A stretch of DNA of 64,000 nucleotides. It comes from Pisolithus tinctorius (Eukaryota > Basidiomycota > Agaricomycetes > Boletales > Pisolithaceae). Shown piece by piece: positions 11,901 to 22,561 of this stretch (its first letter is position 1; the number at the start of each line of letters is the position of its first letter). The DNA lies in NCBI GenBank assembly GCA_024663395.1, contig JANFAH010000006.1, forward strand, positions 1,550,001 through 1,614,000. The letters run 5' to 3'. The position numbers and the translations under genes are program-made. The notes under the pieces are model-generated. The model was not told the origin of the DNA. It saw nothing but the letters and a program-made list of their open reading frames with translations, and did not search any database.

Positions 11901-14167
11901 CGGATCCAGGAGGAAGTCGTAGAATGATGCATGGAGAGGTCGGACAACAGAGCACCTGTCTGCAATCCCACTCAACAGTGGCGCCATGAATTCTAGAATG
12001 ATAACCACGTCGAAACGGTCGGCCTCGGGAGGGAAGTATCCGCGCATCTCATTTAACGTATCCAATCGCAGAGGTGTGGACGTCGACATGATCTGCTGCA
12101 TCACGGAACAAAACCGTGCAAGTGTGGTCTTATCCTTGGGTACCGTGTCCGCCAGGATTGTCCTGTACATGATGTCCAACAAGGTCCCTCCTCCAGAACC
12201 ATGGGACATGATCTCGTTGTAGCGCTCCATGACAGTTCGCCCGGGTTTGTTGGGCTCAATGAACTCGCAAGCTAGACGAGCCCACTCGAATAAACCACTT
12301 GACTTATGGGCGATTTTCTGGATCTCGGTGTCCCCAATCTCCGCAAGTTCCGCAAGCTCACTAGAAACATATAATCGGATATCCTGTTCCGCCGATACTG
12401 GAGAGATGTCGTCCAACGAGGTCGCCTTCACGTGTTGAGTGGCACCCAGGACATGATTAATGTCCCGCAATGGTCTCGAGGTCAAGAGGATGCGGAAGTT
12501 CGAAGGGAGACGAGCAGCTGCGGTCGAAGAGAGTAGTGATAAGATGTGCTTCCTCGACTTGACCGACCCGCTCTCGTCCAAGGCATCGATCACCACTACG
12601 ACATTCCCAACTATCTCTCCGTCAACCTTGGACAGCGGCTCCAAAATCAGTTGCTGCCACTGTCGCATTACATCAGGCGTTGTCTTCAGAGAGTGGTCCC
12701 TCGACACGGCGTCCGCCAAAGCTCGCCGAAACGACGGATCACGATCAGCCAGATCACGAGCAATCGTCGTCAGAATCTTCTCCTCACGATGCTCATCCTG
12801 CCGGTCACGAGCAAAACAAAAGCAAGAGCCGAATCCTCCCACGTCCTTGAACCATGACGCAATTGTATGAGCGATGGCCGATTTTCCCCTTCCAGCTTGC
12901 CCATGAAGCCACAAGATCCGAGGAGCACCAACATCAGGATCGTTGATCCAGTTTATAATCTCCTGCAAAATCTCCTTCCTTGTGCCATCGAGGCATTTCT
13001 TCGTCGTGTTCAGCCCCGCGCCCCCTGCATAAGCCATGCCGTCGAGATTCAAATCTTCAAGTATACGGTATGTGTTAATATGAATGTCCTGAACGGCGCG
13101 GTCACGGTATTGTTGCATCAAGCCATCAAGGGTCTTGACGTAGCCATCAATGACGGTCTGCGTCTCAGAGAAAATGTTTTTCGCAGTTCTTTTCCCTAGG
13201 AGTGTATTGTGTCAAGATCTGAAGGCGACAACAGCATGTGACTTACAGAAGCTTTTCGTTGCAGAATAGTTGTTGATAAACTGCGCAGAGTCACTTATCG
13301 TTCGTGCGATCTTTGCAAGGGTATCTCTCATTGCATCGATATTCTTTATGGTTTCATCTTCCGTAAGAAATTCGTAGACATCTCGCACCGCATCGAGAAG
13401 GTCGCACACCGCCTTATCTAGATTCGCTTGACTTATGAGCAACTACAGATAGCCACATGAGATGCAAAATGCCAGTGATAAGCTGAAACAAACCTGAGCA
13501 GCAGAAGTTAGGATTCCTAGCGCAATTTGTGCGTAGGGGTGGACCTGGCACGTGCATGCAATCACTGGACAGACGCAAGAAGTGAAGTGCTTACGTTGGC
13601 AAGAGTAGAGGCGATTTGGTTGAAAACTTTGAAAGGTTTGAGGTACGCATCACTCAATATTTGAATCTCGGAGGGAGTAGTATTGGCGATACCGACGGCA
13701 TCGACAACAGTTTTGGCGATATGTGGAATGGCATCAATGCCGCCGAAGTTTTTTACTGCAGCATCGATCTCCTTGCCAGCCGACGCTGGGGTGGGTTCAG
13801 GTTCAGATTTGGCGATTGATTCTTTAGCCTATGCAACAGAGTTACTCAATCAACGTAGTAGCTGGACCTCAGGGATCACATGCCTCCTCAGTCAGAGCCA
13901 TCAGGGGTTTCTGTTGTTGCTCCTGAGCCCCGCCACTGGTACCTGTGGCGGCAACCTGCTCGACGAATTACTTAAAATCATAACAATTGAAGGTGTTAAC
14001 AGGTCACGTACATCTTGATCTGGAATTGCTTGAGATTGTTCTTGTTGCTCCGGAGCTCTCCCACTAGTCCCTGTAGCAGTAGTTTCTGTCGCAATAGTAG
14101 TTGAAGGACCCCGGTTTGATCCATGGAAGAAGCGCCTCATTCTGGCGAGCAAACCCGGAGAGGCCAT
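8914..14167 (-). CDS. NACHT-WD40 NOD-like receptor (fungal STAND/NLR, NWD-type)
   Basis: A predicted signal-transducing STAND ATPase of the fungal NLR class; relatives include the Podospora het-e/het-d incompatibility genes. Exons: 14167-14012, 13955-13884, 13828-13595, 13544-13494, 13442-13247, 13195-9275 and 9212-8914 (1642 aa). The N-terminal 230 residues are helical with FNQIASTLANVHPYAQIALG, resembling the fungal Goodbye-like domain. NACHT follows with P-loop HGQAGRGKSA (about residue 335) and Walker B VVVVIDALDES. Fifteen 43-residue WD40 repeats occupy about residues 884-1518. The last exon encodes a separate module with DGWIRGPKGRLLLWIPP. The intron after exon 2 appears to use a GC donor (13883). 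An in-frame-free upstream ATG at 14358 lies in another frame, so a longer 5' end cannot be excluded. The ligand and effector mechanism are unknown. Confidence 0.88.
9344..11252 (-). repeat. Tandem array of 15 WD40-coding units of 129 bp
   Basis: Units begin with the codon for His of a GHT motif at 11252, 11123, 10994 and so on, every 129 bp, down to 9446. The last unit diverges after its WDA. Each unit codes for 43 residues with consensus SVGFSSDGKRIVSGS and TVRVWDAERGVQIGGPL. Units differ mainly at residues 3-6 and around residues 22 and 24; the rest is nearly invariant in both protein and DNA. Such homogeneity implies recent duplication or ongoing gene conversion. Copy number is likely to vary between strains. 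Confidence 0.95.
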
Positions 14168-16232
14168 GTTCGACGGTTCAGATAAAGAGGCAAAATCCCC
14201 TGCTCGAGCCTCAGACCGTCTGTGAACCTATTTTTTTGACAGATCGATAAATACACCCCAAGGAATGGACGGTTACGCACTGAGGCAAAGCCGGCCGATG
14301 AGTCAGATGCCCTCGCAAATCCCAAACCACGACGTTTCCTTGACTGCGTTCTAGCCATTGAGAAATGGATATTTGTGAAATGTTAGCGTAACGATTCAGG
14401 TTTGAACTTTGGTTCGAGGTCGAGGGCGTAAACGAAGAAGTGTGGACGGTGTTCGAAATCAGGCGCCGTCAACACGTTGCAGCTCGCGCATGGACCAGTC
14501 ATGCCAGATTTAGTGCGCATTGCCCCTGTGGTTCTGTTACCTGCCGCCGTATTCATGCTGCATTCCCCCTCCGAATGTCATCGTCCCCATTACTACTGCC
14601 CGATAGATGTCCTCCTTGCCATTGATGCTACTTCTTCGGCACTCACCTCTCCTCCATCTATAACGAAATCTATACACCATCGCATCGTGACCCCATGATT
14701 CCGATAATTGATAAAAGCAAAGACCATGTAGCAGACCCCAGTGGTGACGCAGCCCGTCAAGATGCAAAGGCGCGACGAGAGCAGGTAGTATGGCTTAGTC
14801 GCAAACTGAGCAGCGGGCCTCGGTACCTCCATAGGAAGATTGTTCGACCGAAACTTCGGACAGCTTCACATGACGCGAGCAGCATGTTAATACTCACTTT
14901 TCCGATGGCCACAGGGCCCAGGCCTTCAACAGGGATGACCGTTGTATCGATACCATACCTTGTTCCCGTCCTCGTACACGTTGTCCGAGTCGGACCTTCT
15001 GAATCAATCCTTAGGGGCTACAGACAGTCCCTTCGACGGAAACAACATGTTCTAGTCATATTCAGGATGCGAGTGGTCGTAGTTGCGCATGCACACCGTA
15101 GAGGTGCATCCCAATTTCGATCTGAATAGCTATGACAAGCCGCGTACGTGTAGAAGGCATTGCCTGAGTGTATCGATTCACTGATCATCTGCGATTTATA
15201 CGACGGATGGCTGCAGGGTCCCGCGTGTACAAGCTAAGTGAATTATGTCGCAAACCACCATTGGCATGACCGCTCGACACTGACAAGATACGGGAAGAAA
15301 GAAGTACAAGAAAGAGGAAAGTGGGATGATGATAATCGGTTTTCGTCCTACCAGGCTGACATACTTCGGTGTCGCCCCACTCGCTAATTGGGATCCTTCG
15401 AATATTGCGCCCACCAGCAGACCTGCAACGTGATGGATGTAGGCTTCGAAGTAGGGAAACCCCGCGTCGCAAGTTATATAACCTCCATTTTTCGATGACA
15501 ATCACGTCCGCCTTTTTTGCAGCGGGTCTAGACACACTACACTGAGAGGTGAGGCATACGTGTGCAAGAGACTTTAGGCCGTCACACTGACAGAGTAGGT
15601 GTGGTTGAGTCGGTGGCGAGGGCATACCTATGTACATGCAAAAACGATGACAACATCGCCAAAATGGGAGAACAGAAAAGATGTAGAAATTGAAGATATC
15701 GACCAGCGTCCGAGTACTACCCCTGACATATGTATATACAAGCGATGCGCAACCATTCATGCCTCTATTAACAGCCCCTATATATCGGGAATCTGAACTG
15801 GCGCACAAAGATAGACAAGGTGAACTCATTTATAGGCCGTAGGTAGTTTGAGATGACGTGCCAGATTTTATACCAAACACAACAAGAGACTATGAAGAGG
15901 GAAGGACAAAGGGTCAGCTGCAAAGACTGTAACGGGGGGGGGGAGGAAAACTATATGCAATGACCAAGGGGATCCGAGCGAGTGTGTAATATATGGTATC
16001 GTGTTCGTAAGGTGTGAGTGCTGGTGGTAGTAGTCGTAATCATGAGTTCGACATGTGCATGGCGCGTCCCAAGTACGGGCCAAGCTGAAAGTAAAGAATA
16101 TCATCATCCGAGGTGATAAGGCGAAAACGCAGGATCATCACGAAGCCTACTTCCGGTCTATTTGGTTTAAACCCTTGCGTGTGTCCGACGACATTATGAG
16201 AGGATTGTCAATTAGTACGGAGAGGCACAACT
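14168..16232. other. Region without a confident gene
   Basis: About 2 kb. On the minus strand, 14593-14832 encodes a short hydrophobic stretch (LCILTGCVTTGVCYMVFAFI) and 14895-14960 reads VIPVEGLGPVAIGK up to a GT donor. These might be exons of an unrecognised or decayed membrane protein, but they could not be assembled into a gene. The 15185-15829 open frame looks like chance. A run of nine G lies near 15935. Confidence 0.4.
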
Positions 16233-18067
16233 TCATGCTGCACTATACAAAAACAGGTTGTTCGTCGCTGCGATCTGCGGGGAGCAAGTTAGCGATGCCG
16301 GAAGAAGGGAAGATGAAAGTGGAAGAATTTACAGCAATAGTATTTTCCCTCGGATGCCAGCTCGCGTGAAGGATCTTCTTGTTAAAGTCAAGTGTCTCAG
16401 ACTGCATCGCTTCTCTCAAGCCACCTGGTCGCCCATTCTTCAAGCCGTTCTTATTCGGCAAAGGCCCGCCTATCTTCTTCGCCTTGAATGCCGACTTATC
16501 GGCTTGCAATACGACATCGTTGGGAGAATCCACGTCAAATATCCGGAAAAAGTTGTGGTACGATCCGGTTAACACGTGCCTACGTTGACGTTATAGGGGC
16601 TCTGATGGAGTGGAGTGGAAAAGAAATGACGCACTTGTCATCACCACCCCAGACACACTCGAACTTATCGAAGATGCAGTCGTTCTCGTATAGATCGCAG
16701 AGTTTCCCGCGAAGATGGTCGTGGATGGGAATGGTTTTGACGGGTTTGGACTCCATATTGATGTCCCAGATCTTCAGTGATAGGTAATCTCGCGACAAGA
16801 TGTATCGACCATCGTGGCTGAATTTGACATCGGATATAGATGAAATGATTTCCGAGAAGAATGAACGCGTAGAGGGGTCTTCTTCCTCCTCGAAGCCTTG
16901 GATTTGTGATAAGGGTGCACAATTAGAGAGTCAGCGACAGGAGTCCGTCGAGGACGTACATTTTGCGTGCCGATCGCACAGTGCGGAGTCCCGCATGTCC
17001 GCCAGCTTAATGTTGCTTTTCGAGCTAGAGTACATGAAGACATTGCACTGTTGGGGATGAAACTCTGCTGCCGTGATGACTTCCGTGAGTTCTTCCATGT
17101 TGACGGGCTTGATATCCACGATATCTGGTGCAACCCCCTGTCAGTACCTTCAGTGCGGATCAGCTCAGAACTGGACTTACTAAAGCTTTGATTGCTGATG
17201 CCAAGATTCCAAAGGTTGACACGGAGATCATCAGCAGAGATGAACGTTTCCTGGTCCGAATTAACGGATATGGAATGAATGTGGTATGCGTGTGCATTCG
17301 CGTAGACTTTGCGGGGGAGTGCAGCGATGATGTTTTCCTGGAACATCATGCGAGGAAGTTTGAGATGAGTCCGTAAGCTGGGCGGTGGTAGTGCTCGTTG
17401 CCCTTCGTAGTGGTTTGTCTCTGAGACCACGCGTAACGACTTCTCGAAAACCTTCCACAACTTGATCGTTTTGTCTAAGGGGATGAGGATAGGGCTACGA
17501 CAGTGGCAAAGGGATGTCATACCGTTGGTAGTCAAGAGGAGATGGGCGGTGTTCTGTCGTTTGCACCACTTGATCTTATTGATCTTCTCCTCGATTTCTA
17601 GTGACTTTAGATAGTCGAACTCTGGTTCGTGTGATTGAAACTCGGTGTAGAACTTGTACTCGCAGCTTTTTTTCTGTCCAACAAGTTATCGATTGACCGA
17701 GGCATAGTATGGGCGTACGGATGGCATGGAGGATTCGGATGGGGACATGATCGAGGGTGCATCAGCCGAGAAAGGCATCGGGGATCAGGGGAGCAACTCA
17801 CAGACTCGTTCCGTTCGAAGAGGACGACCCTACCGCCCTTGTCTCCTGTTGCGAGGTAATTTCCAGTTGAATCGAACTCGACGGTCGATATAATGTCGGC
17901 TGATTATGGTGCGAATGAAGGGTTTCGTTTAGATAAGACGACTCACTCGTCATGTCCCTCTCTCCGTTGAAGTAGGACGCACCTTCAGTGATGTCTTCTA
18001 CGTCGCCTTTGTCACCGAAGCATTGCGCAAATCGCCAGCCACCTGAGCCTGACGGATCCATGTCCAT
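16233..18067 (-). CDS. CDC55: Protein phosphatase 2A regulatory subunit B55 (PR55/Cdc55)
   Basis: Regulatory B subunit that directs the PP2A holoenzyme to mitotic and other substrates. Eight exons: 18067-17983, 17899-17802, 17673-17523, 17474-17181, 17124-16960, 16896-16635, 16579-16333 and 16274-16233 (447 aa, the usual family length). It starts [20 protein letters not shown] and runs through hallmark B55 segments: [77 protein letters not shown], and the end [11 protein letters not shown]. All eight exons are needed to keep the seven-bladed propeller continuous. It shares a 251 bp intergenic promoter with the divergent cytochrome oxidase gene. Confidence 0.95.
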
Positions 18068-18318
18068 GATGATGATTGGCTTGGGATGACGGGCTGTGGG
18101 TGCAGGGGAAGAGGCTGTTGCAGTTGACGGGATGGAATGGCACTGAAAGACAAGATTCCCTGATTTCCAGATCGAACACGAGCGTAGCACACGATTGGAC
18201 CAGGCTGGCAAGCAAGTCGAGGGTGAGGAGGGCTGCCCCAAGCACCGCTGTTGTTGTGGCCTTGTTTGGTCCGCGTGTGTCTCGCTCTCTCCTCCCGACT
18301 TGGACCGCACACACCACC
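18068..18318. promoter_or_regulatory. Bidirectional promoter: PP2A B55 / COX subunit VIIa
   Basis: Only 251 bp separate the two divergent start codons, so both core promoters and 5' leaders must lie here. No clear TATA box was seen. The region is GC-rich with several CpG. Confidence 0.6.
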
Positions 18319-18599
18319 ATGCCCATCGCACCCATCACTGGAATGCTCAGAAAGAGGCTCTGGCTCGACCTTTCCGTCGGCCTCGGTCTCGGCGTCACCG
18401 CTGCTTATGGTTTTTGGTATGTCCTTTCCGTCTCCGTGTTTCGCTCGCTCACGGCCCACAGGTATGGCATTCACTTAAAATCGCGTATGTATCGAGCGTA
18501 AACCACCTCGGAACAAACCGTCTCATATTTTTCACAGTACAACGCCAGGAGGAGTACTACCTCAGGCTGGAGAGAAGTCGGGTTCAGGAAGCTGCGTAG
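18319..18599 (+). CDS. COX9: Cytochrome c oxidase subunit VIIa / Cox9-like
   Basis: Small nuclear-encoded subunit of mitochondrial respiratory complex IV. Exons: 18319-18416, 18462-18484 and 18538-18599, giving 60 aa. The protein starts MPIAPITGMLRKRLW, has one membrane helix (LSVGLGLGVTAAYGFWYG), and ends in a charged helix, LQRQEEYYLRLERSRVQEAA, facing the intermembrane space or matrix. This matches the fungal Cox7a/Cox9 layout. The middle exon is only 23 bp and is needed to join the helix to the tail. The introns are 45 and 53 bp. The gene is too short to be found without splicing. Confidence 0.85.
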
Positions 18600-18777
18600 A
18601 CAACCTGGACGAGGGAATAAATCTTTTGTTTTACCCGCACCAAATGCCATCGTTGTATAAACGCTCTTTGAATTAATTCACGCGTCCAACCAACTAGTCT
18701 AGCCAGGTCCATGATATTTGAGAACATTAGTGCCGGAATGGTATAAATACGCCATAGGTAGGTCTGCTCCGAGCTCG

Positions 18778-20226
18778 TCATCCTAGGACACCCAACCTCC
18801 TCAGTTCCTCACAACTCTCAATCCTCTCCGCCTCAATTCGTTTCACCTTCTCCCAGTCCGTCCCGACACCGAAAAATCCTATTTCCGCCTCCTTCCGCCT
18901 TTCTCGTTCGTTCATACCGCGCTGACACTCTGCATATCGATCTTGAGTGTAGGTATGTTCCACTTGGCTTTCGAAACGAGCGAGCGCCGAACCTCTTCGT
19001 ACAGGCCCGCCCGCAAGATCTGCAGCAATCTTGGGGTGATTGAGGAATTCCGGGCCATTGACATGGTACCGTATACCCAAATTAGTCGTCTGTCGCTCAA
19101 TGTTAAACCTCGGCGAATGAGAGAACGCGAAACGGGGGTCAGGTGTCGAAGAGGACAACAGGTTAGGGAGGGCGGATAGGATGGAAAACGCGAAGAGAAG
19201 TAGCAGTGGGAGCAGTTGTAGGAACAACGGCCGTGCCTGACCCTGCTGGCCTTCCGCATTGGGTGGTGTACGCCTATTGACGTGCATACGAGTCCTGCGA
19301 AAACCGCCGGGGCCAAACGTCGCCGTGAACACAGGTCCTCCAAAGGGGCCTGCACCAAAGCCACCGTTCATCCCACCTCCAAAGAACATATTGAATAGCT
19401 CCTCCGGGCTCATCTCCCCTTCGAAGCTAGTGAACGTTCCCGGAGAGAAACCTGGTGACCTGCCCGACGACATGCCGCTAAATCTCGATTCAGGATCAGA
19501 GCCATGTTGATCGAATGCTGCACGCTTTTGGGGATCTAAGAAGTCAAGGGTAAACAAACGAAATAGGAACAACCATAAACCGTACCTGATAGCACTTGGA
19601 ATGCCTTCGATACCACTACAAGTAGCTGATGAGCAATGTGTATAGAAAGTCGCAGATACCCTCTTACTCTTGAACGCCTCGTCAGCCCCCGGTGCACCAT
19701 TCTTGTCGGGATGGAGAGCAAGGGCAAGCTGGACCTTCATAAACATACTGCCTTCCTAGCACCGCTCAAGGCCACAGCATACCTTTCGATACGCCTTTTT
19801 GATTTCAGTCTCCCCGCAATCTCGTTTCACTTCCAGAATTTCGTAGTAGTCAGTAATCTTGCATGTCTTGACCCGCTTCACGACCTTCAGTTGCTCCACA
19901 GTATATTCTCTCTTCTCTTTTCCCGCAGCCCCAGTAGCGTCTGTAGTCCGTTGTTTAAAACCAGCCGCTGAGGGATGGGTTTGCGTGGCCGATGACGACG
20001 CCTGTGTGCTGTTGCCATTTGCATGCGTGGTCGCCCCATCCCCACTCGAGGATCCTGCCCCGGCTGCGGCGGCCTCTATCGATTCGAGCAACTTTTCTGC
20101 CTCGGGTGTGACGAACAAACTAATCGACTTCCGCGCAAACTTGCGCGCTGCAGAGAAGTTCCCCGTGTCTCTGTGCTTCTGGGCAATGGCGAGACATTTC
20201 AGTGCCTCATCCTTGTTGCTTTCCAT
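18778..20226 (-). CDS. DNAJB12/Hlj1-like membrane J protein (ER Hsp40)
   Basis: ER-anchored Hsp70 co-chaperone of the DNAJB12/14 family, acting in membrane protein quality control. Exons: 20226-19783, 19728-19668, 19615-19586 and 19535-18778 (430 aa). The N-terminal helical segment (MESNKDEALKCLAIAQKHRD) is typical of the family. The J domain spans about residues 125-190 (ITDYYEILEVKRDCGETEIK, with HPDKN for the HPD motif, and AFKMVSKAFQVLSDPQKRAA). A Gly/Phe-rich linker (MFFGGGMNGGFGAGPFGG) and one membrane helix (LFLQLLPLLLLFAFSILSAL) follow. The C-terminal domain matches the DUF1977 type. The start is the ATG at 20226. Confidence 0.92.
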
Positions 20227-20510
20227 CGAGAAGACGAGTCTGGCACAGTTTGAGAGGACCAAGAAGCCTAGGGATTACCTTGGGATGGCACCGACCAGGA
20301 AAGTGCTGGCTTAGAGTCAGCTCCGTAGAGATGTGATGAAGAAAGCTATCGCGTGTGAGAATTCCGGCCTTGGCTGTGCCTGCACACTTCACTTATGCTG
20401 AGACACGGGCAGAACAAATTCAGGATAGTGGCATTAAATAGCAAGCGGGTATACTCTAAATACAATTGCAAGACTACGAGAGCGTTCTTGTTCAAAGCAT
20501 CACCTCGGTA

Positions 20511-22410
20511 TCAGTAAATTCCAGGAATGAACTTGTACTTGACGACTTCGCAGTAACGTTCCCAATCCTTCCCGTATTTGACCGAGCAGCGCTCAAAGTC
20601 GCGGCCACAACGGTGGATAAGGACCGTGATGAAGAAGATGGAGTAGAAATACGGGATAGCAGTCGCCTTTCCGATAATGACTCCCCAGCAGAACGACATC
20701 ACCCAGTCGGCAACATAATTCTAAGAGTGAAACCAGCGTGAGCGCGATGCCATCTCAATAGCATGAAGCAAACTCACGGGCTTACGGGAGTATTGCCACC
20801 AACCACTGATGAGGAGGCGGTTGCTAGTAGGGTAAGTCAGTCAACATATGCACGGTGAATCCATCACACCCACCCATGAGCAGTCTGAATGTACTTGGGG
20901 TTCTTGAGTGTTCCCCCGGGCAATTGGGGGAAAGTTTTGCGGAAGGTAGTAATCCCCTGAGTTTGCATTTTGAAACGACTCTTTTGCGACATCGAGGTGT
21001 CCCAGCTACGTAGCGTTAGTCAGTAGTAGCAAGTTTAAACACCGCACTCACATGTAATACGCGGTTAGAAGAACCGTGAACAGGAGAACATAAGTGGGGG
21101 TAGAGAAGTGGTACTTGTCTGGATGGTGAGAGGCCATGTAAACGACAGAGTACACGTATGTCTGTAGCATCATAAGTCACGACTACTAAACCAAGAACCA
21201 TGTCAACTTACGAATGGGACACCAGCAAAATTCCAGAAAATAACCATGAAGCCCCATCTAAAAAGGCGTGAGCTAGAGGCCAGTAACCAGGTGATCGACC
21301 GACTTTTCGTGGTACATGTCCCATGTCTGCGGAATACATTCCTCACCCTTACCGCTGCAGAAAAAACGTCGTCAGGGGGGAAAATGTTGATCTAACGCAA
21401 CCATACGTACCAAGCATTGAGGTACAACCAAGTAGCGAGGATCATGAAAGCCATGTTCTACGGGAGAGTAGGCACATACACTTCTCGTAAGAAAAGCAAA
21501 TGTAAACTTACAGGGGTAACATAGCCATACTGTTCATATTGGTGGCAGCCACCAGAAACAGCCAGGAAAAAGACAATGACCCACGGGATGCGCACTTCCG
21601 CCCACATCTTCAAATCAACGGGACCGATACGAGGATTAAGACATGCACCCATGAAGACGTCGTAGATGAAGCTGCCCGACATGCGCATTTGGTTTCCAGT
21701 CGCGACAGTGATGAAATATACACCGAAGGAAACCGCGAAACCGTAGATCATAGCGACGGACATCAAGTGTCCGTAGTTATTAATGATTTCGGTAAGACGG
21801 AAAATATGGTAGTAGTGAAGGGCTGCCGCGGTGAGCATCGTAGCGTAAACCGACCAGAGAGCATTGCAGTTGTACATGAGGGTTTTGTAACCGAGCGAAG
21901 GGACAGGGAGACCTTCTTGTTGGTAACCTGGCATGACCCAAGCAAGGAAGAGTTGGTATATGATTAGTCCCGTATAGACTTTCCACGCATATGCGTTCGG
22001 ATAGGCATCCTGGAGATACACACATTAACTCAATACTCAATTAAATCACATAGACACGTACCTCGCGGACGTGAGTCCACATTCTCTGCAAAAAGGGAAC
22101 GATGTCATCCACAGAACTTGGGGTGACAAGCTTTCCGTCATAGAACCATAGACAGATCCAGAGGTAGTACATGAGGATTGGGAACCCAATCATCATAGCA
22201 GTGACGCCCAAAGGGCCCCCAAACTCGTACCTGTCCGGGGAGGTCTACGGTCAGTCCCATGTGGCCAGGCATACACTGTGAAAAGTTTCACCCATGATGC
22301 TCATCTAGAAGCTTGTCAGATTTGCGACCCTCGTCGGTAGTCGTAACAGCCTTTGCGTTGCCCTTATCCGCAGTATTTCTTTGTCGCAACTCGCCGCCGT
22401 TGCCTGCCAT
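20511..22410 (-). CDS. ERG4: Delta(24(24(1)))-sterol reductase (sterol C-24(28) reductase)
   Basis: Last enzyme of ergosterol synthesis, reducing the C-24(28) double bond with NADPH in the ER membrane. Ten exons: 22410-22292, 22230-22062, 22009-21512, 21457-21411, 21354-21304, 21257-21212, 21161-21052, 21005-20874, 20823-20778 and 20720-20511 (475 aa). Multiple membrane segments and the ERG4/ERG24 signatures are clear: [39 protein letters not shown], and the C-terminal [20 protein letters not shown] followed by [14 protein letters not shown]. The Lys-Gln-type sequence YEQYGYVTP and QTAHGNRLL favour ERG4 over the C-14 reductase ERG24. It is divergent from MPE1 with a 151 bp gap. Confidence 0.93.
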
Positions 22411-22561
22411 GGGTTTTGGTTGGAAGACGCGGTTTAGAAAGTGGCACGACGCGACGAAATATGTTTTCTATTCCGGCTTAGTCAGCCCAACTTCTTCCGT
22501 CAAGCCCGGCGAGTTCAAATCAACCACTAATTAGTTGAACCACACGACAAAAAACCGGCTC
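22411..22561. promoter_or_regulatory. Bidirectional promoter: ERG4 / MPE1
   Basis: 151 bp between divergent start codons, the shortest shared promoter in the window. No TATA box was recognised. Confidence 0.6.

Noticed and set aside
14137..14358. Minus-strand ATG at 14358 as the NLR start
   Set aside because: It is in a different frame from the exon starting at 14167, and no donor/acceptor pair joins the two in phase; kept only as a possibility.
15185..15829. 214-codon minus-strand open frame
   Set aside because: No domain, odd composition, no splice context and no start-region support; judged to be chance.
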